Assembly: GCF_016902345.1 (NCBI RefSeq)
Contig: NZ_JACJLR010000009.1
Coordinates: 1-64,000, forward strand
Source of the DNA: Mediterraneibacter glycyrrhizinilyticus
GTDB lineage: Bacteria; Bacillota; Clostridia; Lachnospirales; Lachnospiraceae
DNA length: 64,000 nt
Direction: 5' to 3'
How positions within the stretch are numbered: position 1 is the first letter of the stretch; each line of letters starts with the position of its first letter. The translations under genes were made by a program, and so were the position numbers. Under the pieces are notes generated by a model. That model ran no database searches, was not told the origin of the DNA, and worked only from the letters and a program-made list of their open reading frames with translations. Shown here piece after piece: positions 1 to 8,024 of the stretch.

Positions 1-117
1 AAACAATAACTTCTGATGGAGAGGGAATCCCTCCTTCAGTTATTCATTTAGATTTTGTAACTATTAACTCGTAGTCATTATTGACTACACCATTATTATA
101 CTAGGAGGTGGCATCGC

Positions 118-1527
118 TTGAACAACGAATTTCAAAATTTACCTGCCGAGAAGCAGAAACAAATATTGGAAGCAGCCAGTGATATGGAAAAGCCGTGTAG
201 TCCTGCCGAGGTCAGGGAGCGCTTAGACCGAACGGAGAATGGCGGTGTGAAGAACAGCATCAAAAACTGTCTTACCGTATTTCGTCTGGACGAAGTGCTT
301 CATCAAAGTATCCGCTACAATCTGTTCACGGAAAAAACGGATATTGTGAAAACGTTATGGTGGCATAAGCGAAGTCCAGTGATGAATGAAACAGATGTAA
401 ACTATCTGATGTTATATTTGGAAGAAAATTATGGACTTAGTGTGGAAGCAAAAATTTCGAGAGCGATTTCGATAATTGCTGATAAAAATAAGTATCATCC
501 GATTCAGGAAAAATTGAAAAGTTTAGTGTGGGACGAAAAGAGGCGTATCGAAAATGCCTTGCCACATTTTCTTGGAGTGGAAAAGAACGAATATACCAGT
601 ACAGCGATGCAGTTGTTTATGCTGGGTGCCATTCACAGAATCTTTCGCCCTAGATGCAAATTTGAAATGATGTTGTGTCTTGTGGGAGGGCAAGGTGCAG
701 GTAAGTCCACATTCTTTCGTTTTCTTGCAATAAAAGATGAGTGGTTTACAGATGACTTAAAAAAGCTGGAGGATGACAATGTGTTCCGTAAAATGCAAGG
801 GCATTGGATTGTGGAAATGTCGGAGATGATTGCTACAGCCAACGCAAAAAGCATTGAAGATATTAAATCGTTCCTCAGCCGTCAAAAGGAAATCTATAAA
901 GTTCCTTATGATAAACAGCCTGAAGACAGGCTTCGTCAGTGTGTGTTCGGTGGCACGTCCAACACTTTGGATTTTCTGCCTCTTGACCGTAGTGGAAACC
1001 GAAGATTTCTTCCTATCATGGTCTATCCGGAAAAAGCAGAGGTGCACATTATGGAAGACGAAAAGGCGTCCAGAGCCTATATCGAACAGATGTGGGCAGA
1101 AGCTATGGTGATTTACCGAAGCAAAAAGTATCAGCTTGCACTTTCTAAAGAAATGGAGCAGTATTTGAAAGAATTTCAGAAGCAGTTCATGCCGGAAGAT
1201 ACCAAAGCAGGTATGATTCAGGGATTCTTAGATAGCTACAAGGGCAATATGGTTTGTTCTAAGATGCTTTATAAGGAAGCATTGAATCATCCATTTGATG
1301 AGCCAAAACAATGGGAAATCCGTGAAATTAATGATATTATGAACAACTCCATTGTAGGTTGGAAGCAGTTTACGAACCCAAGGCATTTTGCTGGATATGG
1401 CAGGCAAAAAGGCTGGGAGCGTGACAACCAGACCGTGGCAACTAAAACCAATTCTTTAGACGGGTTTGTGGAACTGACGGAGGAAGAAGCCAAACAGATG
1501 GAGCTGCCTTTTGGAAATACAGGTTAA
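118..1527 (+). CDS. VapE/VirE-type P-loop ATPase (primase-helicase module)
   Basis: 469 aa. The TTG start at 118 has a strong AGGAGGTG ribosome binding site 7 bases upstream. A Walker A loop GGQGAGKST lies at residues 190-198, a Walker B-like hydrophobic strand ending in E/E at about 230-237, and a GGTSN polar strand followed by DRSGNRRF at about 278-297. This pattern is that of virulence-associated E proteins, superfamily 3-like ATPases used in replication of phage satellites and integrative elements. No N-terminal Toprim or primase catalytic motif is visible, so it may be the helicase half of a split primase-helicase whose partner lies upstream of the window. It is probably co-transcribed with the downstream small genes. 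The function is inferred from motifs. Confidence 0.8.
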   Translation: MNNEFQNLPAEKQKQILEAASDMEKPCSPAEVRERLDRTENGGVKNSIKNCLTVFRLDEVLHQSIRYNLFTEKTDIVKTLWWHKRSPVMNETDVNYLMLYLEENYGLSVEAKISRAISIIADKNKYHPIQEKLKSLVWDEKRRIENALPHFLGVEKNEYTSTAMQLFMLGAIHRIFRPRCKFEMMLCLVGGQGAGKSTFFRFLAIKDEWFTDDLKKLEDDNVFRKMQGHWIVEMSEMIATANAKSIEDIKSFLSRQKEIYKVPYDKQPEDRLRQCVFGGTSNTLDFLPLDRSGNRRFLPIMVYPEKAEVHIMEDEKASRAYIEQMWAEAMVIYRSKKYQLALSKEMEQYLKEFQKQFMPEDTKAGMIQGFLDSYKGNMVCSKMLYKEALNHPFDEPKQWEIREINDIMNNSIVGWKQFTNPRHFAGYGRQKGWERDNQTVATKTNSLDGFVELTEEEAKQMELPFGNTG

Positions 1528-1569
1528 ATTGTCAGCTAAAATGTCATCGGGTTGTCGATTTGGTTGTCT

Positions 1570-1600
1570 GGAAAAATCCTTATTTTTCAAGGGGTTTTCT
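1570..1600. repeat. Att-like dyad, copy 1 (left of xis-int module)
   Basis: Contains the inverted repeat GAAAAAT-CCTT-ATTTTTC (1571-1588) followed directly by AAGGGGTTTT. A close relative, GAAAAT-CAGC-ATTTTC followed by AAGGAGTTTT, lies at 3674-3699 after the integrase. Tyrosine recombinase core sites have this form (two inverted arms around a short crossover), so these may be core or secondary attachment sites. This is inference. Confidence 0.4.
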
Positions 1601-1750
1601 ACTTTGGCAACAAAAACAACCCATAATTATAAAAAGAATAGAAATATAGTTACAGAGCTTTGTGTTAGGATTTTGCAGTTTGTTAAGGTCGGTTGTCGAA
1701 CTTCGTTGTCATTTCCCCTTGCAAGGCTCTTTTTATGGAGGTAAGCGAAA

Positions 1751-1960
1751 GTGAATGTACGAAATGAAGTGAAATCACACCTTGTGTGCGAGGGAGTGAC
1801 CATGCAGGATGTGCTTGGAAAATTGGAACAGCAGTATGGATGGAACAGGGGTATTTCAAACCTGTCGGGGAAACTCCATCGAGAAACGCTGCGCTATAAA
1901 GAAGCCGTAGAACTGGCAGATGTGCTGGGCTACGAGATTGTTTGGAAAAAGAGGGGGTAA
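1751..1960 (+). CDS. Small HTH-like protein of the mobile element
   Basis: 69 aa, GTG start preceded by GGAGG at 1736-1740. The sequence reads as a short helical protein with a Cro/XRE-like arrangement (VTMQDVLGKLEQQYG, then NLSGKL, then AVELADVLGYEI), the spacing expected of a helix-turn-helix with a following helix. Its stop codon is followed without a gap by the excisionase reading frame, so the two are probably translationally coupled. A regulatory role in excision would fit, but the family is not recognised with certainty and the function is inferred. Confidence 0.6.
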   Translation: MNVRNEVKSHLVCEGVTMQDVLGKLEQQYGWNRGISNLSGKLHRETLRYKEAVELADVLGYEIVWKKRG

Positions 1961-1966
1961 GTGCCT

Positions 1967-2197
1967 ATGGTGAAAGAACAGAATCTGAATGTAGATAAGT
2001 ATGATATTCCTATCTGGAGAAAGTACACTCTGAGTGTGCAGGAAGCGGCAAAATATTTTCACATCGGAGATAAAAAGCTGCGAAAGCTGATTGACGAAAA
2101 TCCGGATGCAGAGTTCATTCTGTGGAACGGGTCAAGACCTCAGATTAAGCGCAGAGTGTTTGAACAATATGTAGACGAAAAATTATCTGCCATATAA
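1967..2197 (+). CDS. xis: Tn916-type excisionase (Xis)
   Basis: About 76 aa from the ATG at 1967. An in-frame GTG at 1961 touches the preceding stop codon and is too close to the GAGGGGG ribosome binding site (1951-1957), so the ATG is preferred. The segment IPIWRKYTLSVQEAAKYFHI, then KLRKLIDENP and RPQIKRRVFEQYV, matches the winged-helix Xis of Tn916 ([20 protein letters not shown]). It would bind near the element ends and direct the integrase toward excision. It sits directly before int, separated by a strong hairpin, as in Tn916. Confidence 0.88.
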   Translation: MVKEQNLNVDKYDIPIWRKYTLSVQEAAKYFHIGDKKLRKLIDENPDAEFILWNGSRPQIKRRVFEQYVDEKLSAI

Positions 2198-2222
2198 AAA
2201 CGGCAAATACACGATAGATTCG

Positions 2223-2268
2223 GAGCCAAGTTTATGATATTATAGGAATATCATAGCTTGGCTCTTTT
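2223..2268 (+). terminator. Hairpin terminator between xis and int
   Basis: Outer stem GAGCCAAG (2223-2230) pairs with CTTGGCTC (2257-2264); an inner stem TATGATATT/AATATCATA extends it, and TTTT follows. It would cut read-through from xis into int and so keep integrase expression separate. Confidence 0.75.
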
Positions 2269-2303
2269 CTATGACAGTTAGGTTGATAGAAAGGAGAAAC
2301 TGA

Positions 2304-3545
2304 ATGTCAGAAGTCAGACGAGACAATAAGGGGCGCAAGTTATTTAATGGAGAGAGCCAGCGCAAAGACGGGAAATATGAATACAAATATCACGATGCAT
2401 GGGGCAAGAGAAAGACTGTCTACAGTTGGAAACTGACTCCGACTGACCGAGTTCCTGCAGGAAAACGTGATGATATTTCCCTGCGAGAAAAGATTAAGCA
2501 AATTCAAAAGGATTTAAACAGCAACATCACACCGGATGGCGGTAATTTCACAGTTCTGGAACTGGTGGAAAAATATATTTCCCAGAAAACCGGTGTCCGT
2601 CATAACACAAGGGCGAATTATAACTTTGTGGTTAATGTAATTAAGAAAGAAGCCTTTGGGCAGAAGCGTATTGACAAGATAACGGTATCTGATGCAAAAG
2701 AATGGCTGATTAAGATGCAGCAGATTGACGGGCGAGGTTATAGTTCGATTCACACGATCCGTGGTGTGGTAAGACCTGCCTTTCAGATGGCGGTGGATGA
2801 TGATTTGCTGGTGAAGAATCCGTTTGGGTTTCAACTGAACACTGTTGTTGTGAACGATAGCGTAACAAGGGAAGCTATCACACGAAAGCAGGAAAGAGAT
2901 TTCTTGGAGTTTGTGAAGAACGACAAGCGTTTCTGTAAATACTATGACGGTATCTATATCCTGTTTAAGACAGGGCTTCGTATCTTTGAATTTGTTGGAT
3001 TAACGAAAAAAAACCTTGATTTTGAGAACAGCAGAATCATTGTGGATCATCAGCTTCAGAGAACCAGAGATATGAAATATATCATTGAAGATACCAAGAC
3101 AGAAAGCGGCGAACGTATGGTGCCTATGACACCGGAAGTTAAGGAAGCCTTTCAGCGTATCCTTGCCAACAGACAGAACCCAAAGATTGAACCAATGGTA
3201 GATGGTTACAGCGGATTTCTGTTCTTGGACAAAAACGGAAGACCGATGGTGGCACTTCACTGGGAGAAATATTTTCAGCATATCCGTGAGAAGTACAACA
3301 AGATTTACAGGGTACAGATGCCGAAAATTACTCCTCATGTTTGCAGACATACTTTCTGTTCCAATATGGCGAAGTCTGGAATGAATCCGAAGACGCTTCA
3401 ATATATTATGGGTCATAGTGACATCAGCGTAACGTTGAATGTTTACACTCATTTGAATTACGATGATGCAGAGGAAGAAATGCAGAAAGTAGTGGAATCA
3501 TCTTCCAAGAAATCGACAACGCACCGTAAAAGGTGCGTGTCGTAA
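2304..3545 (+). CDS. int: Tn916-family tyrosine integrase
   Basis: 413 aa with AAGGAG just upstream of the ATG. The N-terminus (SEVRRDNKGRKLFNGESQRKDG) follows the Tn916 Int arm-binding domain closely, then a core-binding SAM-like domain (~85-180) and the catalytic domain. The expected catalytic residues are present: R226 (TGLRIFE), H345 and R348 (HVCRH), H371 (GHSDIS) and nucleophile Y381 (VYTHLNY). Length is close to the 405 aa of Tn916 Int. It catalyses integration and, with Xis, excision of the element. The last codons overlap a hairpin and the first arm-like repeat. The enzyme looks intact, so the element may still be mobile. Confidence 0.95.
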   Translation: MSEVRRDNKGRKLFNGESQRKDGKYEYKYHDAWGKRKTVYSWKLTPTDRVPAGKRDDISLREKIKQIQKDLNSNITPDGGNFTVLELVEKYISQKTGVRHNTRANYNFVVNVIKKEAFGQKRIDKITVSDAKEWLIKMQQIDGRGYSSIHTIRGVVRPAFQMAVDDDLLVKNPFGFQLNTVVVNDSVTREAITRKQERDFLEFVKNDKRFCKYYDGIYILFKTGLRIFEFVGLTKKNLDFENSRIIVDHQLQRTRDMKYIIEDTKTESGERMVPMTPEVKEAFQRILANRQNPKIEPMVDGYSGFLFLDKNGRPMVALHWEKYFQHIREKYNKIYRVQMPKITPHVCRHTFCSNMAKSGMNPKTLQYIMGHSDISVTLNVYTHLNYDDAEEEMQKVVESSSKKSTTHRKRCVS

Positions 3546-3576
3546 ATCTTTAGAATTTACGACAGAATTTACGACA
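3539..3576. repeat. Tandem/inverted repeats after int (candidate arm sites)
   Basis: GTCGTAAAT (3539-3547) is an exact inverted match of ATTTACGAC at 3555-3563, and the 13-mer AGAATTTACGACA occurs twice in a row (3552-3564 and 3564-3576). Tn916 Int binds short direct repeats near the element ends with its N-terminal domain; these repeats sit where such arm sites would be expected. The first repeat overlaps the int stop codon. Confidence 0.55.
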
Positions 3577-3671
3577 AATGATGGCAAAAACAAGCCAAAA
3601 TAAGCGTAATTATACCAAGTTATGGTTGTATGCCTTCTGTCGTAGTAATGCCGAAAAGTGGCGTAAAATCA

Positions 3672-3700
3672 AGGAAAATCAGCATTTTCAAGGAGTTTTA
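3672..3700. repeat. Att-like dyad, copy 2 (right of int)
   Basis: GAAAAT-CAGC-ATTTTC (3674-3689) followed by AAGGAGTTTT, similar in sequence and layout to 1571-1598. The AAGGAG inside it also serves as the ribosome binding site of the following phosphatase gene. It is a candidate for the right attachment junction. Confidence 0.4.
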
Positions 3701-3705
3701 GATAT

Positions 3706-4170
3706 ATGATAAAAGTATTATTCATCTGCCACGGCAACATCTGCCGTTCAACAATGGCTGAATATGTTATGAAAGATATGGTCAACAAGATGAATCTTTC
3801 CGACTCTTTCCACATCGACTCCGCCGCCACTAGCCGCGAGGAGATCGGAAACCCGGTCCACTACGGGACCAGGCGGAAGTTAAAGGAAGTCGGCATCCCC
3901 TGCGGGGATCACCGCGCGCGCCAGATGCGCCGGGAGGAGTATGACCAGTTTGACTACATCATCGGGATGGATTCCTGGAATATCCGGAATATCAACCGGA
4001 TCATCGGGAACGGAGATCCGGACGGAAAAGTGTCCAAGCTTCTGGATTTTACGGAACGGAAAGGGCAGGACATCGCGGATCCCTGGTATACCGGGAATTT
4101 CGACGAGACATACAGAGACGTAAAAGAGGGCTGCGAAGCCCTCCTTGATGAATGCCTCCTACGCCTCTAA
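3706..4170 (+). CDS. Low-molecular-weight protein tyrosine phosphatase
   Basis: 154 aa. The P-loop CHGNICRS (C8-x5-R14-S) lies at the N-terminus and the DPW motif supplying the general acid near residue 125, as in LMW-PTPases, at the family's usual length. It removes phosphate from phosphotyrosine (or arginine in some members) of cytoplasmic proteins. The first ~100 bases are AT-rich like the preceding element, and the rest is GC-rich like the host, so the element may have supplied the 5' end or at least the promoter and ribosome binding site. The 3' end overlaps the convergent J-domain gene by 12 bases. Confidence 0.92.
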   Translation: MIKVLFICHGNICRSTMAEYVMKDMVNKMNLSDSFHIDSAATSREEIGNPVHYGTRRKLKEVGIPCGDHRARQMRREEYDQFDYIIGMDSWNIRNINRIIGNGDPDGKVSKLLDFTERKGQDIADPWYTGNFDETYRDVKEGCEALLDECLLRL

Positions 4171-4192
4171 AGAGTAGGAGAGCAGCTTTTTT
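4156..4192 (+). terminator. Terminator after the phosphatase gene
   Basis: CTCCTAC (4156-4162) pairs with GTAGGAG (4174-4180), followed by a T-rich run (CTTTTTT). The hairpin overlaps the ends of both convergent genes; only the plus strand has the T-tract. Confidence 0.75.
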
Positions 4193-4881
4193 AAATTGTT
4201 GTGGAACTGGCGGTTGTGTGAGCGGATCTTCATTTTTTCAGAGTTGGATTTGTTCTGCTCTACATATGCCGCGTAGCGGGAAAACAGAACGTGGTAGTCA
4301 GTGTCCTGTTTCTGACCCCAGCGGACGAGGACCCAGTTCATTGCATCAGAATGCCAGTACTGCATCGGGATCCCGGCCATTTTCAGGGTCGTGATGTACT
4401 GGACTGCCTCCATGGAAAGCCTTGCGATCTGACGGCTGCGGTGATCATCCAGACTGTCATTTCCGGATTGACCAATTTTTCGAAAGATCCTCTGGGGCAG
4501 AGACTTTTTCTGGGATTCCTTTTCCATCAGCCGCATGCTCCGGCGGAGTGTTTCGTTAAGACGGCTTGCCGCGTTCCAGTAAGTGACAAAGGAAGACGAG
4601 TCGTCTTTACTGTCGTCATCCGGCCCCACCTTGAAAGTGCGGAAGACCCTTGGCGCGGTCTCACCGAACATTTCATGATTATATGCTTTCCTTTTCTCAG
4701 AATCTGAGAGGACACGATATGCCTCCAGGATCTCCTGCATGAAAGCTGTAGTATCTATATCTTTGTGTACATTCGCATCGGGATGATATACCTTTGCCAA
4801 TGCATTTTTTGCATTCGTGATCTCTTCCAGAGTCGCATCTCTGGAAACACCTAATACATCATAATACGTGCGAGATTTCAT
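4159..4881 (-). CDS. Orphan J-domain (DnaJ-like) protein
   Basis: 240 aa from the ATG at 4881, which has AAGGAGG upstream. Residues 1-70 form a J domain with the invariant HPD at 33-35 (YHPDAN) and the typical YYDVLGV start and SDSEKRKAYN end. There is no Gly/Phe region and no CXXCXGXG zinc finger, so it is not DnaJ itself. The remaining ~170 residues are charged and helical and not recognised. It should stimulate a DnaK-type ATPase for a particular client, which cannot be named. A good minus-strand promoter lies at 4925-4953. Confidence 0.85.
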   Translation of the reverse strand: MKSRTYYDVLGVSRDATLEEITNAKNALAKVYHPDANVHKDIDTTAFMQEILEAYRVLSDSEKRKAYNHEMFGETAPRVFRTFKVGPDDDSKDDSSSFVTYWNAASRLNETLRRSMRLMEKESQKKSLPQRIFRKIGQSGNDSLDDHRSRQIARLSMEAVQYITTLKMAGIPMQYWHSDAMNWVLVRWGQKQDTDYHVLFSRYAAYVEQNKSNSEKMKIRSHNRQFHNNLKKLLSYSLEA

Positions 4882-4924
4882 GAATGACCTCCTTATTAAC
4901 TCTTCCTTTATTCTCCCATCGATT

Positions 4925-4953
4925 AATATACGCCAGGTATTTCCAAAAGTCAA
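4925..4953 (-). promoter_or_regulatory. Sigma-A promoter of the J-domain gene
   Basis: On the minus strand TTGACT (4953-4948), a 17-base spacer and TATATT (4930-4925). The start codon lies about 45 bases downstream. Confidence 0.7.
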
Positions 4954-5024
4954 TCCGAGACATATTTTTATTTTTCACAGACTATATTGTTAACAGACGA
5001 TATATTTCGGAGGAGAACATAAAA

Positions 5025-6272
5025 ATGAAACGGGTTCTTGCAGTTGTTCTCGGGCTTGTCCTTCTCCTGCAGATTCAGGCTGCAGCACCGCTCCTTGTAT
5101 CTGCGGAGGAGCCGGAAGGGGAAGAGACTACAGTGAAAGAAACAGAGGAAGATACACAGGGAGAGAATGCTGAGGCGGAAGAGTCTCAGGAAGGACCAGA
5201 GGTAAGCGCTCCGTCCGCAGTCCTGATGGAGGCATCCACCGGGACGGTGCTTTATGAGAAGGATGGGGACACGGCAAGACCGCCAGCAAGTGTGACAAAG
5301 GTCATGACCATGCTTCTGATCTTTGAGGCGGTCGAACGGGGAGATATCAGCCTGGAAGACGAAGTGACGACTTCGGAGTATGCGGCTTCCATGGGCGGCT
5401 CCCAGGTGTTTCTGGAGCCGGAAGAGGTGCAGACGGTGGATACGCTGCTGAAGTGCATTTCCGTTGCCAGCGCAAACGACGCCTGTGTGGCGATGGCGGA
5501 ATACATATGCGGAAATGAGGAAGAATTTGTAAACAGGATGAACCAGAGGGCGGGCGAGCTTGGCATGGAGAATACGAATTTTGTCAACTGCAACGGACTG
5601 GATGCGGACGGACATGAGACCAGCGCTAGGGACATCGCCCTGATGTCGAGAGAGCTGATCACAAAGCATCCTCAGATCCGGGATTACTGCATGATCTGGA
5701 TGGAGAATATCACCCATACGACCTCAAAAGGGACCAGTGAGTTCGGACTCACGAACACGAACAAACTGGTACGCCAGTATGAGTATGCCACAGGTTTGAA
5801 GACCGGCTCGACTGGGGAGGCAAAATTCTGTGTTTCCGCCACGGCAGAGAAGAACGGAGTGGAGCTGATCGCCGTTATCATGGCAGCGGAAAATTCCAAG
5901 GAGCGCTTCCAGGATGCAGTCACGCTTCTCAATTACGGGTTTGGCAAATGTCAGCTCTACACCGATGAGGATCAGGGGATTCCTGCGCCGGCAGAAGTCG
6001 AGGGCGGCGTGGAAGATCAGGTGAGAGCGGAGTATTCCGGCAGCTTTACCTATCTGGATACATCCGGGGCGAACCTGAACCAGATCGAGAAGGAAGAACA
6101 GAGGGGACGACAGATCAAGGCACCCGTGAAAAAGGGAGATGTGCTGGGGCGGCTCACCTATTTCCTGAATGGAAAGGAGATCGGACATGTGGATATCCTT
6201 GCGACAGAGGATGTGGAGAAAGCCGGATTTCTGGATTATCTGAAGAAAGCGGCTGGAGAACTGCGCCTTTAG
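5025..6272 (+). CDS. D-alanyl-D-alanine carboxypeptidase (DacF/PBP5 type)
   Basis: 415 aa from the ATG at 5025, preceded by CGGAGGAG. A signal peptide (MKRVLAVVLGLVLLLQ) is followed by an acidic Glu-rich linker and then the S11 peptidase domain: active-site S89-x-x-K92 (SVTK), SAN (SxN) and KTG (LKTGSTG). A C-terminal PBP5-C-like beta domain follows. It trims the terminal D-Ala of peptidoglycan stem peptides outside the membrane. Similar acidic linkers occur in other secreted Lachnospiraceae proteins. A paralogue lies at 9614. No hydrophobic anchor helix is obvious at the C-terminus, so membrane attachment is uncertain. Confidence 0.93.
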   Translation: MKRVLAVVLGLVLLLQIQAAAPLLVSAEEPEGEETTVKETEEDTQGENAEAEESQEGPEVSAPSAVLMEASTGTVLYEKDGDTARPPASVTKVMTMLLIFEAVERGDISLEDEVTTSEYAASMGGSQVFLEPEEVQTVDTLLKCISVASANDACVAMAEYICGNEEEFVNRMNQRAGELGMENTNFVNCNGLDADGHETSARDIALMSRELITKHPQIRDYCMIWMENITHTTSKGTSEFGLTNTNKLVRQYEYATGLKTGSTGEAKFCVSATAEKNGVELIAVIMAAENSKERFQDAVTLLNYGFGKCQLYTDEDQGIPAPAEVEGGVEDQVRAEYSGSFTYLDTSGANLNQIEKEEQRGRQIKAPVKKGDVLGRLTYFLNGKEIGHVDILATEDVEKAGFLDYLKKAAGELRL

Positions 6273-6373
6273 CTGCGGCTTTGAGCCGATGATGGGAAAT
6301 GGCAGAAGAGTATGATGAGAAAAGGAGAAAACCGGAGGGCAGATCCGAACGGAGAAAAAAGCGGAAAACCTAC

Positions 6374-6403
6374 TTGTGCCGGAGATGCAGGATGCATTAT
6401 AAT
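6374..6403 (+). promoter_or_regulatory. Promoter upstream of deoC
   Basis: TTGTGC (6374-6379), an 18-base spacer and a perfect TATAAT (6398-6403), about 60 bases before the deoC start. Confidence 0.5.
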
Positions 6404-6464
6404 GAAGGACAGCCGCAGGGCGGAAGAGCCCGTCCTGCAAAAAAAATACAAGGAGGATGACATC

Positions 6465-7121
6465 ATGGATTATGCAAATATGATCGACCATACATTATTA
6501 AAGGCGGATGCCACAAAAGAGCAGGTGAAGAAACTCTGCGAGGAAGCGATGGAGTACGGGTTCCATTCCGTATGCGTCAATTCCAGCTTCGTATATTACT
6601 GCACTCAGCTTCTGAAGGATTCGGATGTGAAGGTGTGCACTGTGATCGGTTTCCCGCTGGGTGCCATGTCTACCGCAGGAAAGGCGGCAGAGGCGAAGGC
6701 GGCGGTAAAAGACGGAGCGCAGGAACTGGATATGGTGATCCATGTGGGGATGATCAAGAGCGGGGACTGGGATTATGTGAAGCAGGATATCGCCTCTGTC
6801 GTGGAAGAAGCGGGGGAGAAGGCGATCGTCAAGGTGATCCTGGAGACCTGCCTCCTCACCGAGGAGGAGAAAAAGACGGCCTGCCGGATCGCAAAGGAAG
6901 CCGGGGCCGCATTCGTCAAGACATCCACCGGATTTTCCACAGGCGGGGCGACGGCGGAGGATGTGGCGCTCATGCGCTCTGTGGTCGGACCGGAGATGGG
7001 CGTGAAGGCGTCCGGCGGGATCCGGTCTATGGATGATGCCAGGAGGATGGTGGAAGCCGGGGCTGACCGGATCGGTGCGAGCGCAGGGATCGCGATTGTA
7101 AAAGAACAGAGAGGACAGTAA
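6465..7121 (+). CDS. deoC: Deoxyribose-phosphate aldolase
   Basis: 218 aa from the ATG at 6465 with AAGGAGG upstream; the longer frame from 6312 lacks support. It begins [11 protein letters not shown], has the [10 protein letters not shown] strand carrying the Schiff-base lysine, and the [14 protein letters not shown] phosphate-binding strand with the second lysine, all typical of DeoC. It cleaves 2-deoxyribose 5-phosphate to glyceraldehyde 3-phosphate and acetaldehyde in deoxynucleoside breakdown. No other deo gene is adjacent, so it is not in a classical deo operon here. Confidence 0.96.
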   Translation: MDYANMIDHTLLKADATKEQVKKLCEEAMEYGFHSVCVNSSFVYYCTQLLKDSDVKVCTVIGFPLGAMSTAGKAAEAKAAVKDGAQELDMVIHVGMIKSGDWDYVKQDIASVVEEAGEKAIVKVILETCLLTEEEKKTACRIAKEAGAAFVKTSTGFSTGGATAEDVALMRSVVGPEMGVKASGGIRSMDDARRMVEAGADRIGASAGIAIVKEQRGQ

Positions 7122-7130
7122 AGGGAAGAT

Positions 7131-8024
7131 ATGACGTTTATTTGGATTCTGATCATTGCAGCGGCTGTCATTATGGCGGCAGTCTGCGTTGAAATCTACA
7201 GAGAGACCCACAATTTCTGCGTGACGCGATACCGTGTCCATCCGAAGAAAATGGAAGGGTTGGAAGAGGAGAAGATCAAGATCGTTTTTCTCAGCGATCT
7301 TCATAACAGGGAATATGGAGAGAAAAATGAGCGACTTCTGCGCGCTGTACGTCAGACTTATCCGGACCTGATCCTGATCGGCGGCGATATGCTGGTGGGA
7401 AAAGAGCATGCCTCTTTCGATCCGGCGCTGTCTTTCGTGGAGAAACTCACTGCACTGTGTCCTGTGATCTATGCAAATGGAAATCACGAACAGAGGATGA
7501 AAGAGGAACCGGAAAAATATGAAGCTTCCTATAAAGAATATAAAAGAAAACTGCGGGGAAAAGGCGTGCTGTTTCTGGAAAATGGAAGCACTGTGGTGAA
7601 GCTGCACGGGAAACGGTTCCGCATAAGCGGACTGGAACTGCCCCTGGATACGTATAAAAAATTCCGCAGGGAGCAGGTTGACGGCAGCACGGTGGAGGCA
7701 TGTCTGGGATTCATGCCAAAAGAGAGGAAGGACCAGGATTATCAGATCCTTCTTGCGCATAATCCAACATATATGAATGCGTATAAGGAATGGGGGGCGG
7801 ACATGATCCTGTCCGGACACCTTCACGGAGGGATCGTCAGGATCCCGGGGGTCGGCGGCGTCATCACTCCCCAGGCATTTCTCTTTCCAAAATATTCCGG
7901 GGAGATGACTGTAGAGGGGGAGCAGACGATCATCGTGAGCAGGGGGCTGGGAACCCACACGATCAATCTGCGGCTGTTCAATCTGCCGGAAGTGATCCTG
8001 ATCGAGCTGAAAAAACCGTTGTAA
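7131..8024 (+). CDS. Membrane-anchored metallophosphoesterase (YkuE-like)
   Basis: 297 aa. One N-terminal membrane helix (residues ~2-20) is followed by a calcineurin-like phosphoesterase fold with the metal-binding motifs in order: FLSDLHN, GGDML, YANGNHE and SGHLHGG. These coordinate a di-metal centre. The layout matches YkuE-type enzymes thought to act on membrane or cell-wall phosphates, but the substrate cannot be read from the sequence. It lies 9 bases after deoC and is probably co-transcribed with it. Confidence 0.88.
   Translation: MTFIWILIIAAAVIMAAVCVEIYRETHNFCVTRYRVHPKKMEGLEEEKIKIVFLSDLHNREYGEKNERLLRAVRQTYPDLILIGGDMLVGKEHASFDPALSFVEKLTALCPVIYANGNHEQRMKEEPEKYEASYKEYKRKLRGKGVLFLENGSTVVKLHGKRFRISGLELPLDTYKKFRREQVDGSTVEACLGFMPKERKDQDYQILLAHNPTYMNAYKEWGADMILSGHLHGGIVRIPGVGGVITPQAFLFPKYSGEMTVEGEQTIIVSRGLGTHTINLRLFNLPEVILIELKKPL

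Larger units (their letters stand above)
1..3700. mobile_element. Right end of an integrated Tn916-type element (left end outside window)
   Basis: The stretch carries a VapE-like ATPase, a small HTH-like protein, a Tn916-type excisionase and a Tn916-type tyrosine integrase, all on the plus strand in the xis-int order seen at one end of Tn916-family elements. It is clearly more AT-rich than the chromosome after about 3.8 kb. The integrase ends at 3545 and is followed by tandem repeats and then the host-like phosphatase gene at 3706. The exact boundary is not proven: it could lie just before 3706 or inside the first ~100 bases of the phosphatase gene, which are also AT-rich. No conjugation genes are visible, so whether it is conjugative or only mobilisable cannot be told here. 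Confidence 0.75.

Noticed and set aside
13-39. Hairpin CTGA...GAGGGA-A-TCCCTC...TCAG
   Set aside because: No T-tract follows and the context upstream is not visible; not called a terminator.
3-74. Open frame at the left edge ending in TAG at 72-74
   Set aside because: Could be the 3' end of an upstream element gene, but about 23 codons with no recognisable motif are too few to call.
1511-1744. 77-codon open frame after the VapE gene
   Set aside because: Overlaps the VapE end, has no ribosome binding site and covers the att-like dyad; composition does not look coding.
6498-7958. Long minus-strand open frame (486 codons) opposite deoC and the phosphoesterase
   Set aside because: Antisense shadow spanning two real genes.
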